Shown one piece after another: positions 1-7,321 of a stretch of DNA of 36,463 bases. Position 1 is the stretch's first letter. Each line of letters starts with the position of its first letter. The notes beneath the pieces were generated by a model that was not told where the DNA came from, ran no database searches, and saw only the letters and a program-made list of their open reading frames with translations. The DNA comes from Bryobacterales bacterium (GTDB taxonomy: Bacteria; Acidobacteriota; Terriglobia; Bryobacterales; Bryobacteraceae): the NCBI GenBank assembly GCA_026129915.1, contig JAHCHD010000033.1:1-36463 (forward strand), in the 5' to 3' direction. A program made the translations under genes and the position numbers.

Positions 1-706
1 ACACCTGGAACTTGCGTTTCGCCTTCCGCAACCGATAGGCCTGGTACTCCTGCGTAAGATAGGCCACTAGGCTGGTTCGGCGGCGACGCATCTGCAAGTA
101 GCCAAAGCCGAATATCATGCCACCCAGGTGGGCCAGATGGCTGATCCCTGTGCCTGTTTGGAACGAGCTGAAGAAGGCGATGGCGCCTATGATCATCACG
201 AAATACTTTGCCGGCAGCGGGAACAAAAACATGAACAGGATCGTCCGATTCGGGTAGAGCATGCCGAACGCAAGCAACAGCCCGTAAATGGCTCCGGATG
301 CACCGATGGTGCGGACATCCATGGGTCCCCAAATGGTGCGGGCGAAAAAGTCAAGGAACCCCGCGCCCACGCCACACACGAAGTAATACTTCACAAAGAA
401 CCGGGTGCCCCAATCACGTTCCAGGTCTGAGCCGAACATCCAGAGCGTGAGCATGTTGAACAGGATGTGAAAGAAGCTTACCGGGGAGTGAATGAACAGA
501 TAGGTGACAAACTGCCAGATAGCGCCATAGCTCCACACCATGGAGGGCGAAAGGCCCAATGGCGCGAAGATATCGCCAAAGCCCATGGCCCGCGCCAGGA
601 ACGCAAGCAGGAAGACGGCCGTATTCGAGATCAGCAGCCATTTCACCGCGGGCGGAACGGGCCCGACTCCAAAGGAGACGGTGCTGTAACTGCGACGGTA
701 GGCCAT
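1..706 (-). CDS. Rhomboid family intramembrane serine protease (3' end outside window)
   Basis: The minus-strand frame is open from an ATG at 706 to the left edge, about 235 codons, so the C-terminus is missing. It encodes a polytopic membrane protein of the rhomboid (S54) family, which cleaves transmembrane segments within the bilayer. The GASGAIYGLL motif near residue 135 carries the nucleophilic serine. The HLAHLGG motif near residue 190 supplies the histidine of the Ser-His dyad. A HSPVSFFHILFNM segment near residue 73 matches the family's conserved N-H region. After the last helix there is a basic tail (MRRRRTSL, then RLRKAKRKF). An in-frame stop upstream limits the start, so ATG 706 is the first usable codon; no good Shine-Dalgarno is seen. 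The substrate is unknown. The gene is divergent from the HExxH protein at 759. Confidence 0.9.
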   Translation of the reverse strand, partial: MAYRRSYSTVSFGVGPVPPAVKWLLISNTAVFLLAFLARAMGFGDIFAPLGLSPSMVWSYGAIWQFVTYLFIHSPVSFFHILFNMLTLWMFGSDLERDWGTRFFVKYYFVCGVGAGFLDFFARTIWGPMDVRTIGASGAIYGLLLAFGMLYPNRTILFMFLFPLPAKYFVMIIGAIAFFSSFQTGTGISHLAHLGGMIFGFGYLQMRRRRTSLVAYLTQEYQAYRLRKAKRKFQV

Positions 707-729
707 AACGAAACGGAGAAGGTACCCTC

Positions 730-738
730 AGAATAACA
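730..738 (-). promoter_or_regulatory. Extended -10 promoter element, rhomboid gene
   Basis: On the minus strand TGT followed by TATTCT forms an extended -10 (TGn-TATAAT type). It would start transcription about 17 bases before the ATG at 706. No convincing -35 is visible. This is pattern recognition only. Confidence 0.35.
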
Positions 739-758
739 GACCGGTGGAAGGAGCCTGG

Positions 759-1457
759 ATGCGCAGACGCCCTATTCCAAGAGTTTACGTGCCCGGTATA
801 TGGAAGCAGTTGTGGGAGAATTGGCGGGGCGAGGAGACCCGCGTGGTTGCGTTTGGGACAGCGGGCGATGGCAGCATCGCCGCCTACCCCGGCCTGCCGC
901 TGCTTGTGCTTCGCTACCCTCGTCACGCACCGGGCAGAAAGGCGGCCAGCCGTTTAGAGCATTCGTACCGCCAACTGGCCATGGTTCTGCAGCCGAGTCC
1001 GTTGGACGTGTACGCGGAAATTCTTCCAGCGCTGCCGGGAACAGTGGTGGTGCTACTGCGCGAGCGTGACCCTGGCGGCTGTTTGGGCCACGCAAAACCC
1101 GCGGGAATGGAGTCTGCCTTCACACGCCAGCTGGCTGAGGAAATGGGATGCCGGGCGGGCGAGATCGATCTTTCCTGGGGACTCATCGGGCAATGGCAGC
1201 CGCAGCCTTTGGCAAGCCTCGCCCTGGATGCCGGGTCGGTGGATGCCGCCGAACGCCGGGAGGACAAGGATCTGCGTGATCGCGTGGCCCTGCTGTCAGT
1301 GCTGTTCCATGAGATGGAGCATCTTGCCTTCCCTGAACGTCCAGAGGCAGAGGTACGAAGGCGAAGTGACCGCTTCTACCAGCAGGTGCTTGCCGCGAGC
1401 ATGGCCGAACGGGGACAGATCTACGGAATGGAGGCCTGGCCCTCGTCGTTGCCGTAG
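759..1457 (+). CDS. Hypothetical protein with HExxH motif (possible metallopeptidase)
   Basis: A 232-residue soluble protein without signal peptide or membrane segment. The ATG at 759 is chosen because AAGGAG at 748-753 sits 5 bases upstream; an in-frame GTG at 744 would put the Shine-Dalgarno inside the gene. Residues 184-188 read HEMEH in the context LLSVLFHEMEHLAFPE, which fits a zincin-type HExxH helix, with glutamates at about 193-198 as possible third ligands. The rest is not a family I recognise, so peptidase activity is an inference from one motif. The last 37 bases overlap the convergent membrane-protein gene. Confidence 0.7.
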   Translation: MRRRPIPRVYVPGIWKQLWENWRGEETRVVAFGTAGDGSIAAYPGLPLLVLRYPRHAPGRKAASRLEHSYRQLAMVLQPSPLDVYAEILPALPGTVVVLLRERDPGGCLGHAKPAGMESAFTRQLAEEMGCRAGEIDLSWGLIGQWQPQPLASLALDAGSVDAAERREDKDLRDRVALLSVLFHEMEHLAFPERPEAEVRRRSDRFYQQVLAASMAERGQIYGMEAWPSSLP

Positions 1458-1711
1458 CGATTGAGGATGAGCGCCGCAGCCTGCAGTCCCAGCGATATTA
1501 GAAACCAAGTCTGCCAGCGGGCGAAAACTCCATTGCGGATTCCAAATTCGCCTGCCCATCCGAGGTCGGCACTGAGGCTCCAGGCTCCAAGGACGAAAGC
1601 CACCAGAGCGGCGGGCGAGAGGAGGGCGGCTGCGGCAAGGGCGATGCTGCGTTCAGAGCGTGGGCGCGCTGACTTTTTCCGTCCCAGATCAAAACGAATT
1701 CTAACGATCAT
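1421..1711 (-). CDS. Small two-helix membrane protein, unknown function
   Basis: A 96-residue protein beginning MIVRIRFDLGRKK. It has a basic N-terminal stretch, a long Ala/Leu/Val hydrophobic segment at about 22-46, a short loop, and a second hydrophobic segment at about 66-82 (WQTWFLISLGLQAAALIL). Longer starts up to 1810 would add a non-hydrophobic, low-quality extension; ATG 1711 is preceded by GGAAG and by an extended -10 at 1730-1738. I recognise no family. Its 3' end overlaps the end of the convergent HExxH gene by 37 bases. Confidence 0.55.
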   Translation of the reverse strand: MIVRIRFDLGRKKSARPRSERSIALAAAALLSPAALVAFVLGAWSLSADLGWAGEFGIRNGVFARWQTWFLISLGLQAAALILNRYGNDEGQASIP

Positions 1712-1729
1712 GGGCTTCCGGGAAGTTTC

Positions 1730-1738
1730 AGTGTAGCA
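1730..1738 (-). promoter_or_regulatory. Extended -10 promoter element for the small membrane protein
   Basis: The minus strand reads TGC-TACACT, a TGn-TAnnnT extended -10. The predicted transcription start is about 12 bases before the ATG at 1711. It supports the shorter start of that gene. No -35 is evident. Confidence 0.35.
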
Positions 1739-1867
1739 GTAACTGCGATAAAGTGTGGTGTGGAATCCTTGCCCGCCAAGGCCGCTGAAAAGGGCGCTGA
1801 GGCCGGGCATGCGGGCACCTGATGCTCTGGCATTTCAAGGTATTTTGGCACTTGAGGTATCTCACTT

Positions 1868-3016
1868 ATGGCAAAGATTAAGACGGCAGTGATTGGCACC
1901 GGATTCATGGGCGCGGTGCACTCAGAGGGCATCCGGCGGCTGGGCAATGTGGAAATTGCCTGCATTGCCGGTCTCACAGAGGACTTGGCCAGCGGTTTCG
2001 CGCGCCAGGTTGGCGTGGACCACTACACCACAGACTACAAGACCATTCTGGCGGATCCCGAAATCCAGGCAGTGCACGTATGTACGCCAAACGCCCTCCA
2101 CTATCCCATCTCCAAGGATGCGATGGAAGCGGGCAAGGCCGTGCTGTGCGAGAAACCGCTGGCTTTGGACGCTTCACAGGCTACGGATCTGGTGGAAACG
2201 GCAAAACGCACGGGCGTCGTGAACTGCCTGAATCACAACCTTCGCTACTACCCCATTCCGCAGCAGATTCGCGAGATGATCGCAGCGGGCGAACTGGGCG
2301 ACATCCTTTCTGTACAGGGCACCTACTCCCAGGACTGGCTGCTCTACGACACTGACTACAACTGGCGTATTGAGCGTTCGGACAATGGTGCACTGCGCGC
2401 GGTGGGCGATATCGGGTCGCATTGGATGGACATGATCCAGCACGTCACCGGCCTGAAGATTACGGCCCTCTGTGCGGATTTGCAGACCTTCCACAAGACC
2501 CGCAAGAAGCCGAAGATGGCCATTGATGCCTTTGCCGGCAAAACCTTCACTCCAGACGACTATGACGAAGTGCCGATCGACACGGAAGACTATGGCGCCG
2601 TCTTGATTCACATGGGCGACCGTGCGCGCGGCGCGTTTACAGTAACGCAAGCGGCGGCGGGCTGCAAGAACCGCTTCCAGATTGAGATTTTTGGCACCCG
2701 TTGCGGCGTGATCTGGAACCAGGAGCGACCAAACGAACTGTGGATTGGCAATCGGAACGAAGCCAATAAGCTGCTGCTGAAAGACCCTTCCCTGCTGGGA
2801 CCGAAGGCGCGTACCTACGCAAGCCTGCCGGGCGGCCACAACGAGGGCTACGGCGACACGCACAAGAACGTCTACCGGGCGTTTTACGCCAAGGTGGCTG
2901 ACCCGAATGCGCCAGTCGAGTTCCCAACGTTTGAGGACGGACTCCGCGGCATGAAGCTGCTTGAGAAGATTATCGAGAGCCACGACAAGCGCGGCTGGGT
3001 GGACACGGACATTTAG
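1868..3016 (+). CDS. Gfo/Idh/MocA family NAD(P)-dependent oxidoreductase (cytosolic)
   Basis: A 382-residue sugar-dehydrogenase-like protein. Residues 4-16 (AVIGTGFMGAVH) form the Rossmann dinucleotide loop, and EKPLAL at 95-100 is the family's conserved Lys-Pro motif. GDIGSHWMDM near residue 178 is the expected D-x-G-x-H active-site segment of the C-terminal domain. There is no signal peptide, so it should act in the cytosol, unlike the two Tat-exported relatives at 19087 and 30973. GAGG lies 10 bases before the ATG. Members oxidise or reduce sugars, inositols and 3-keto-sugars; the substrate cannot be read from sequence. It is followed by a strong terminator and then by a DUF1080 protein, a family linked to 3-keto-disaccharide cleavage, which makes a 3-keto-sugar role plausible but unproven. 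Confidence 0.9.
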   Translation: MAKIKTAVIGTGFMGAVHSEGIRRLGNVEIACIAGLTEDLASGFARQVGVDHYTTDYKTILADPEIQAVHVCTPNALHYPISKDAMEAGKAVLCEKPLALDASQATDLVETAKRTGVVNCLNHNLRYYPIPQQIREMIAAGELGDILSVQGTYSQDWLLYDTDYNWRIERSDNGALRAVGDIGSHWMDMIQHVTGLKITALCADLQTFHKTRKKPKMAIDAFAGKTFTPDDYDEVPIDTEDYGAVLIHMGDRARGAFTVTQAAAGCKNRFQIEIFGTRCGVIWNQERPNELWIGNRNEANKLLLKDPSLLGPKARTYASLPGGHNEGYGDTHKNVYRAFYAKVADPNAPVEFPTFEDGLRGMKLLEKIIESHDKRGWVDTDI

Positions 3017-3035
3017 GCCGCGAAGGAACGGGTGG

Positions 3036-3072
3036 AAGGCCCCGCGCCCCGTTATGGTGCGCGGGGCCTTTT
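3036..3072 (+). terminator. Rho-independent terminator after the Gfo/Idh/MocA gene
   Basis: AAGGCCCCGCGC at 3036-3047 pairs with GCGCGGGGCCTT at 3059-3070 around a short loop and runs into TTTT. It is a 12-bp, very G+C-rich stem placed 20 bases after the stop codon. It should insulate the oxidoreductase gene from the following DUF1080 gene. Confidence 0.85.
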
Positions 3073-3131
3073 GCGTTTATCATGAAGCCGCGCTTGCAGC
3101 CATGATGCCGCTGCCGGGACAATAGGAATCA

Positions 3132-4271
3132 ATGCAACGACGGAATTTCTTGATGGCGAGTGCAGCAGCGATGTTGCCTCGGGTTGGACGCGCGGCCTCC
3201 AGCACCCCACTGTTCAATGGACGCGATCTCAGCGGATGGCATGTGGTGGACGGTCCAGAAAGCGCCTTCTTCGTGGCAGAGAACGCCATCTGCGCCAGCC
3301 CCGCCTCCACGTGGCCAGCGTGGCTTTCCACAGACCGGCAGTTTGAAAACTTCGACCTTCGGCTCGAGTTTTTTGTAGGTGGCTGGTGCGATGGCGGCAT
3401 CTACTTTGCCGCGCCCGAGCATGGCAGGCCCTCCTTCTGCGGGTACAAGGTGAATATTTTCCAGTCGGTTGATGAAGCACCCATGACGAACTCGATGGGC
3501 GCCATCTTTCCGCTGGTGGCCCCACGCAAGATTAACGTGAAGAACAAGCGCGAATGGAACACCATGCGCATCCGCTTTGAATGGCCCCGGCTGCAGGTGT
3601 GGGTGAACGAGGAGATGATCCACGACCTTGACGTGAGCCAGAATCCGGAACTGGCACACCGCCTGCGCAAGGGCTATATCGGACTGGAAGCGCTTAGTTA
3701 TCCGCTTAAGTTTCGGAACGTCGTGATTGAAGAACTTCCTTCCACCGATAAGTGGACTCTTCTCTATGAAAAGCCCGAGGACATCAAGCAGCACTGGATG
3801 ATCACCGACAACAGCGAGCGCGCGCCAGTTCGCTTTGAGGGCTACGGGCCTATCCTTTGGTGTGATGGCAGCGGCAATCTCGGCACCAAGGAGATGTTCG
3901 CCGATTTTGAACTGCAGCTCTATATCCGCGGCCCGCATCACCACAACAGCGGCGTGATTTTCAGGTCGAATGGAGAAACCACGGCCATCGCGGGGAAGTA
4001 CGAAATTCAAGTGCACAACGTGCCGGAAGCGCACTATCCCACTGGCTCTCTCTACCACTACAAGCGGGCGCGCTATCCACAGATCGAGGACGAGAAGTGG
4101 TACCTGTTCCAGATGGGCGCTAAGGGTAAGGATTGCTGGGTGCGCATCAACGGCGAAACGGTGCTGGAGTATAGCGACCTGAAGAACCTGAAGCCTGGCC
4201 GCATCGAATTGCAGGCGCACCGGCCCGGCGTGTGGGTGGAATTCAAGCACATCCGGGTGAAACCGGCCTAA
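3132..4271 (+). CDS. Tat-exported protein with two DUF1080 (3-keto-disaccharide hydrolase) domains
   Basis: A 379-residue protein starting MQRRNFLMASAAAMLP, which contains the RRxFL twin-arginine motif and a cleavage region near GRAASS (about residue 20-23). Two concanavalin-like DUF1080 (PF06439) domains follow. The first starts at PLFNGRDLSGWHVVDG (about 26-41) and ends near residue 198. The second runs from about 203 to the end and contains YIRGPHHHNSGVIFR and the YEIQVHN strand typical of the family. Most DUF1080 proteins have a single domain, so the tandem form is less common. The family is described as cleaving 3-keto-glycosides; the carbohydrate here is unknown. Export through Tat implies folding in the cytosol before periplasmic action. 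AGGA lies 4 bases before the start. Confidence 0.88.
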   Translation: MQRRNFLMASAAAMLPRVGRAASSTPLFNGRDLSGWHVVDGPESAFFVAENAICASPASTWPAWLSTDRQFENFDLRLEFFVGGWCDGGIYFAAPEHGRPSFCGYKVNIFQSVDEAPMTNSMGAIFPLVAPRKINVKNKREWNTMRIRFEWPRLQVWVNEEMIHDLDVSQNPELAHRLRKGYIGLEALSYPLKFRNVVIEELPSTDKWTLLYEKPEDIKQHWMITDNSERAPVRFEGYGPILWCDGSGNLGTKEMFADFELQLYIRGPHHHNSGVIFRSNGETTAIAGKYEIQVHNVPEAHYPTGSLYHYKRARYPQIEDEKWYLFQMGAKGKDCWVRINGETVLEYSDLKNLKPGRIELQAHRPGVWVEFKHIRVKPA

Positions 4272-4321
4272 CCCCTGGAGGCAGGGAAATCTGAATACTG
4301 GTGTCGGGAAGCAAGGAAACG

Positions 4322-4966
4322 ATGCGAATTCATGGATTGTTGATGGTAGTAGCAACATTGGGAATGCTGCTGATTGGCTGCGGGAAGAATACCTCTTCGA
4401 CCCCTCCGCCAGAAGGCGGCGCAGATCCTGTACCAGTGGTGGCCGCCCCCGCGCAGACGACCACGCCCTCGCCCTCAGCCGGTGGTGGCCCTGCTACCAG
4501 CGCGGGCGGGCTGAAGTGGCAGACTCCGCCGGAGTGGAGCGTGCAGCCAGACCGGCCCATGCGCGCCGCCACCTACAGTGTGCCCGCCGTTTCCGGAGAC
4601 CCCGAATCTGGGGAGATCGCGGTTTTCTACTTTGGCCCGAATGAAGGCGGCGGCGTGCAGGCCAATATCGACCGGTGGATTGGCCAAATGAAGCAGCCAG
4701 ACGGCGGTTCGTCGGCGGCTAAGGCCAAAGTGGAGAAAGTGCAGGGCGCAGTTGCCCTTACGATGCTGGATGTAACCGGAACCTATCTGGCGAGTTCTGG
4801 ACCGATGATGCAGGTGAGCGCCGAGAAGCCGAATTTCCGAATGATTGGCGCCATCGCCGAGGGTCCCCAAGGTGCAGTCTTCTTCAAGTTCACCGGACCC
4901 GTGAAAACCGTGGAAGCGAACTCAGGCAAGTTCCTTGAGGTTGTAAAGGGCATTAGCCGGGAATAG
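4322..4966 (+). CDS. Lipoprotein, unknown function
   Basis: A 214-residue predicted lipoprotein. The signal peptide ends in LLIGC, with Cys20 as the lipidated residue. It is followed by a Pro/Thr/Ser/Gly-rich linker to about residue 60. The C-terminal domain from about residue 65 (GLKWQTPPEWSVQ) is a conserved-looking soluble domain rich in beta strands; I do not recognise a named family. ATG 4322 is preferred over the in-frame GTG at 4301 because AAGGA sits 4 bases upstream of it. The gene converges with the secreted protein at 4981, with 14 bases between stop codons. Confidence 0.75.
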   Translation: MRIHGLLMVVATLGMLLIGCGKNTSSTPPPEGGADPVPVVAAPAQTTTPSPSAGGGPATSAGGLKWQTPPEWSVQPDRPMRAATYSVPAVSGDPESGEIAVFYFGPNEGGGVQANIDRWIGQMKQPDGGSSAAKAKVEKVQGAVALTMLDVTGTYLASSGPMMQVSAEKPNFRMIGAIAEGPQGAVFFKFTGPVKTVEANSGKFLEVVKGISRE

Positions 4967-4987
4967 GCCCCGCTGGTGGGCTATTCC
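4960..4987. terminator. Hairpin between convergent genes, stop codons in its arms
   Basis: GGAATAG at 4960-4966 pairs with CTATTCC at 4981-4987. The left arm contains the lipoprotein TAG stop and the right arm contains the stop of the convergent gene. A short TTCTT tract follows on the plus strand. It could end transcripts from both sides, but the U tract is weak. Confidence 0.45.
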
Positions 4988-5376
4988 TTCTTCGTGGCGG
5001 CCCAGGTGCCGGAAGCTTGGCCTGCAAAGTCAACGCTACCCTTCATCGTGTTGGCGCTCCCGATGGTTCCCTTATAGACGATGGTGGCGCCGCCGCCCAT
5101 GGATACCGTGAACTCAATTGTCACTTGGTCGCCCTCGACGGTTCCTTTGACGTCGGCTTCGCCGAGCTGACCACTGTACTTGCCGGTAAGTTTGCCGGCT
5201 TCCTGCTTCAAGTCAAACCGGGGCTCGCCAGAGCCCGCATCCGTAGTGACCTGGAAATCCCACTTTCCGGTGATATTCACCTGCTGGGCGGTGGCTGGGC
5301 TTCCAAACAACAAAAGCGCAAGCAGCATCAGGCTGACGGCAGCCACATGAACGGACGGCAGATTAAAGCAGCGCAT
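4981..5376 (-). CDS. Small secreted beta-rich protein, unknown function
   Basis: A 131-residue protein with a Sec signal peptide (hydrophobic about residues 10-25, cleavage near ATAQQ at 28-32). The mature part is about 100 residues: ITGKWDFQVTTDAG, LTGKYSGQLGEADVKGTVEGDQVTIEF, and a final ASGTWAATKKE. These alternating short strands with G-x-W and G-x-Y motifs resemble small lipocalin-like barrels that recur in acidobacterial secretomes. No specific function can be assigned. TGGAGG 5 bases before the ATG is a good Shine-Dalgarno. It lies downstream of pyrF on the same strand with an 82-base gap. Confidence 0.75.
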   Translation of the reverse strand: MRCFNLPSVHVAAVSLMLLALLLFGSPATAQQVNITGKWDFQVTTDAGSGEPRFDLKQEAGKLTGKYSGQLGEADVKGTVEGDQVTIEFTVSMGGGATIVYKGTIGSANTMKGSVDFAGQASGTWAATKKE

Positions 5377-5458
5377 CGGGCCTCCAAACGAGAATCAAGA
5401 AGTTCTAATCCTGACTATGGGCAATTCTCGCGCGGATAGATAGTCCGGAGCAAGCGAA

Positions 5459-6148
5459 TCAGGCCGGCGTCTGAATCTCGGCAAGGATGCGCAGCACTTC
5501 AGCATGTGGGTCCGCGGCACGGGTCACCTGACGGCCAATCACCAGATGGTTCGCTCCGGCGGCGATGGCCTTTGCTGGGGTCGCCACGCGTTTCTGGTCA
5601 CCGGTATCAGCGCCAGCGGAGCGCACCCCGGGCGTAACCAGCAGCAGACCCTGGCCCGCAACCTTCCGCACGCGGGCCACTTCCAGCGGGGAGCACACCA
5701 CGCCGGCAACCCCCACCTCCCGGGCCTGCCGCACCCGCCATTCCACCAGCGAGGTGACGCCCATGGCGTAGCCCGCTTCTTCAAGGTCTCTATCGTCGAG
5801 GCTGGTAAGCACCGTAACCGCAAGGATGCCCAAACCGGTGCCGGCAGCACCGCGCACGGCGGCCTCCATCACGGGCTTGATGGCGTGCACCGTGAGGAGA
5901 GAAGCGCCACCCGCAGCCACGCGGCGGGCGGCACGCTCCACCGTTTCTGGAATGTCGTAATACTTCAGGTCAAGGAACACCCTCTTGCCGCGCTCCACCA
6001 GAGCGGAGACCATCGCGGGGCCTTCCGCGGCATAGAGTTCCATACCCACCTTGTAGAAGCCGGCCGCGTCACCGATTGCGTCTACCAGAGCGAGTGCTTG
6101 TGCGGCGTTTTCGACGTCCAGCGCAATGATTAGAGGATTGTCAGCCAT
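5459..6148 (-). CDS. pyrF: Orotidine 5'-phosphate decarboxylase
   Basis: A 229-residue protein that decarboxylates OMP to UMP, the last step of de novo pyrimidine synthesis. Asp11 in LIIALDV, Lys33 in FYKVGMEL, and the D60-x-K62-x-x-D65 catalytic array in FLDLKYYDIPETV are all present. The phosphate-binding end is seen in LLVTPGVRSAGADTGDQKR and ANHLVIGRQVT. Length is normal for the bacterial group I enzyme. It follows selD on the minus strand with a 63-base gap and may be co-transcribed. No clear Shine-Dalgarno precedes the ATG. Confidence 0.95.
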   Translation of the reverse strand: MADNPLIIALDVENAAQALALVDAIGDAAGFYKVGMELYAAEGPAMVSALVERGKRVFLDLKYYDIPETVERAARRVAAGGASLLTVHAIKPVMEAAVRGAAGTGLGILAVTVLTSLDDRDLEEAGYAMGVTSLVEWRVRQAREVGVAGVVCSPLEVARVRKVAGQGLLLVTPGVRSAGADTGDQKRVATPAKAIAAGANHLVIGRQVTRAADPHAEVLRILAEIQTPA

Positions 6149-6211
6149 GATGAGTGGAAAAGTGCCAAATGGTTATGGTACACGCTGCACGGCATGCCCC
6201 AAAATCTCGCG

Positions 6212-7252
6212 CTAGCGGACATGCAGCACTGTGCCCTCACGGGCTGTCACTGCGCCAATACGGGCAAAGCCGGCAAAGCGACTGAGAGCCACATCCGCAT
6301 CAGCTTCCGACAGCGCGACAAACAGTCCTCCGGAGGTCTGCGGATCGTAGAGCAACGCTTCGAGAGCGGGTTCGACCTCGCCTTCCATAGTGACGGCACA
6401 CTCGGCGAAGGCGCGGTTGTTGTTCAGTCCCCCGGCATGGGTGCGCTCTCGCGAGTAGGCCAGTGCGCCTGGCAGCAAGGGCACCCGCGCGCTTTCGATG
6501 CGCAGCGACACGTCGTCGCCCCCAGCACCCTTGGCCATCTCGAAGGCATGGCCCAGCAGGCCGAACCCGGTGATGTCGGTACAGGCATGCACTTCCAGTG
6601 ATTCGAGGGCTTCGGCGGCAGCCCGGTTCAATGTCAACATGCCGGCGATGGAGGCATCCACATGGGCCGAGTCAGCCACACCCCGCTTCAGTGCGGTGGC
6701 GATGACGCCTGTCCCCAATGGCTTCGACAGCAGCAGTATGTCGCCGGGGCGCGCGCCCACGTTTCGCCAGAAGCGCCGCGGATGGACAACACCCGTTACG
6801 GCGTAGCCAAACTTGATGTCGTCGTCCGAGACGCTGTGTCCGCCGACAACGCTGCACGCTGCCTCGCGCATCTTGTCCGCGCCACCCTGCAGAATGCGCA
6901 GCAGAAGTTCGGCATCGCCCTTGGAGGGGAAGCCCACAATCGAAAGCGCTGTAGCGGGACGCCCTCCCATGGCGTAGACGTCGCTCAGAGCGTTGGCGGC
7001 TGCGATGGCGCCGTAAGTGTAGGGATCGTCAACGATTGGCGTGAAGAAGTCAGTGGTCTGGATGAGGGCGCAGTCCTCCGTCAGCTTGAAGACGCCGGCA
7101 TCATCCGACGTTTCAAACCCTACCAGCACATCCTCACTGCGCCATGCCGAGAGCTTCGGCAACACGGAATCCAAAAACTTTGGATTGAGTTTGGACGCTC
7201 AACCCGCAGCCTTGGCATTGGCGGTGAGGCGATAAATGTCTTCGCGCTCCAT
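6212..7252 (-). CDS. selD: Selenide, water dikinase (selenophosphate synthetase), selenocysteine-containing
   Basis: SelD makes selenophosphate from selenide and ATP for selenocysteine and selenouridine synthesis. The uninterrupted frame begins only at 7174, but ATG 7252 starts an in-frame reading MEREDIYRLTANAKAAG-U-ASKLNPKFLDSVL, where U is a TGA codon at 7199-7201. This matches the SelD N-terminus (RLT...GC/U-xxK) with the catalytic residue at position 18 and the essential lysine at 21. Read through, the protein is 346 residues, close to E. coli SelD; without it the catalytic segment is lost. A hairpin just after the TGA fits a bacterial SECIS. Later motifs include TDFFTPIVDDPYTYGAIAA, GGHSVSDDDIKFGYAVTG, CTDITGFGLLGH and LLYDPQTSGG. 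No selA, selB or selC is in the window. No Shine-Dalgarno is obvious. Confidence 0.92.
7168..7186 (-). promoter_or_regulatory. Putative bacterial SECIS hairpin in selD
   Basis: On the mRNA AAUCCAAA and UUUGGAUU form a perfect 8-bp stem closing a GUU loop. The loop G lies 20 bases past the UGA at 7199-7201. Bacterial SECIS elements are hairpins within the coding region a short distance after the UGA, usually with a G at the start of the apical loop, for SelB binding. Position and loop both fit. The stem also encodes NPKFLD, so it is compatible with the protein sequence. Confidence 0.75.
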
Positions 7253-7321
7253 TAGAGAAACCGAAAGCAGGCCACACGACGCAAACGGCGACCCACTCTT
7301 TATCCAGTGTAGAGGAAGCTA

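Noticed and set aside
3129..4358. 409-codon open frame opposite the DUF1080 gene
   Set aside because: The plus-strand DUF1080 protein has a Tat signal and conserved domains; the antisense protein has none.
6212..7174. selD starting at TTG 7174 as a truncated or pseudogene
   Set aside because: The upstream in-frame sequence matches the SelD N-terminus exactly around the TGA, which is better explained as selenocysteine.
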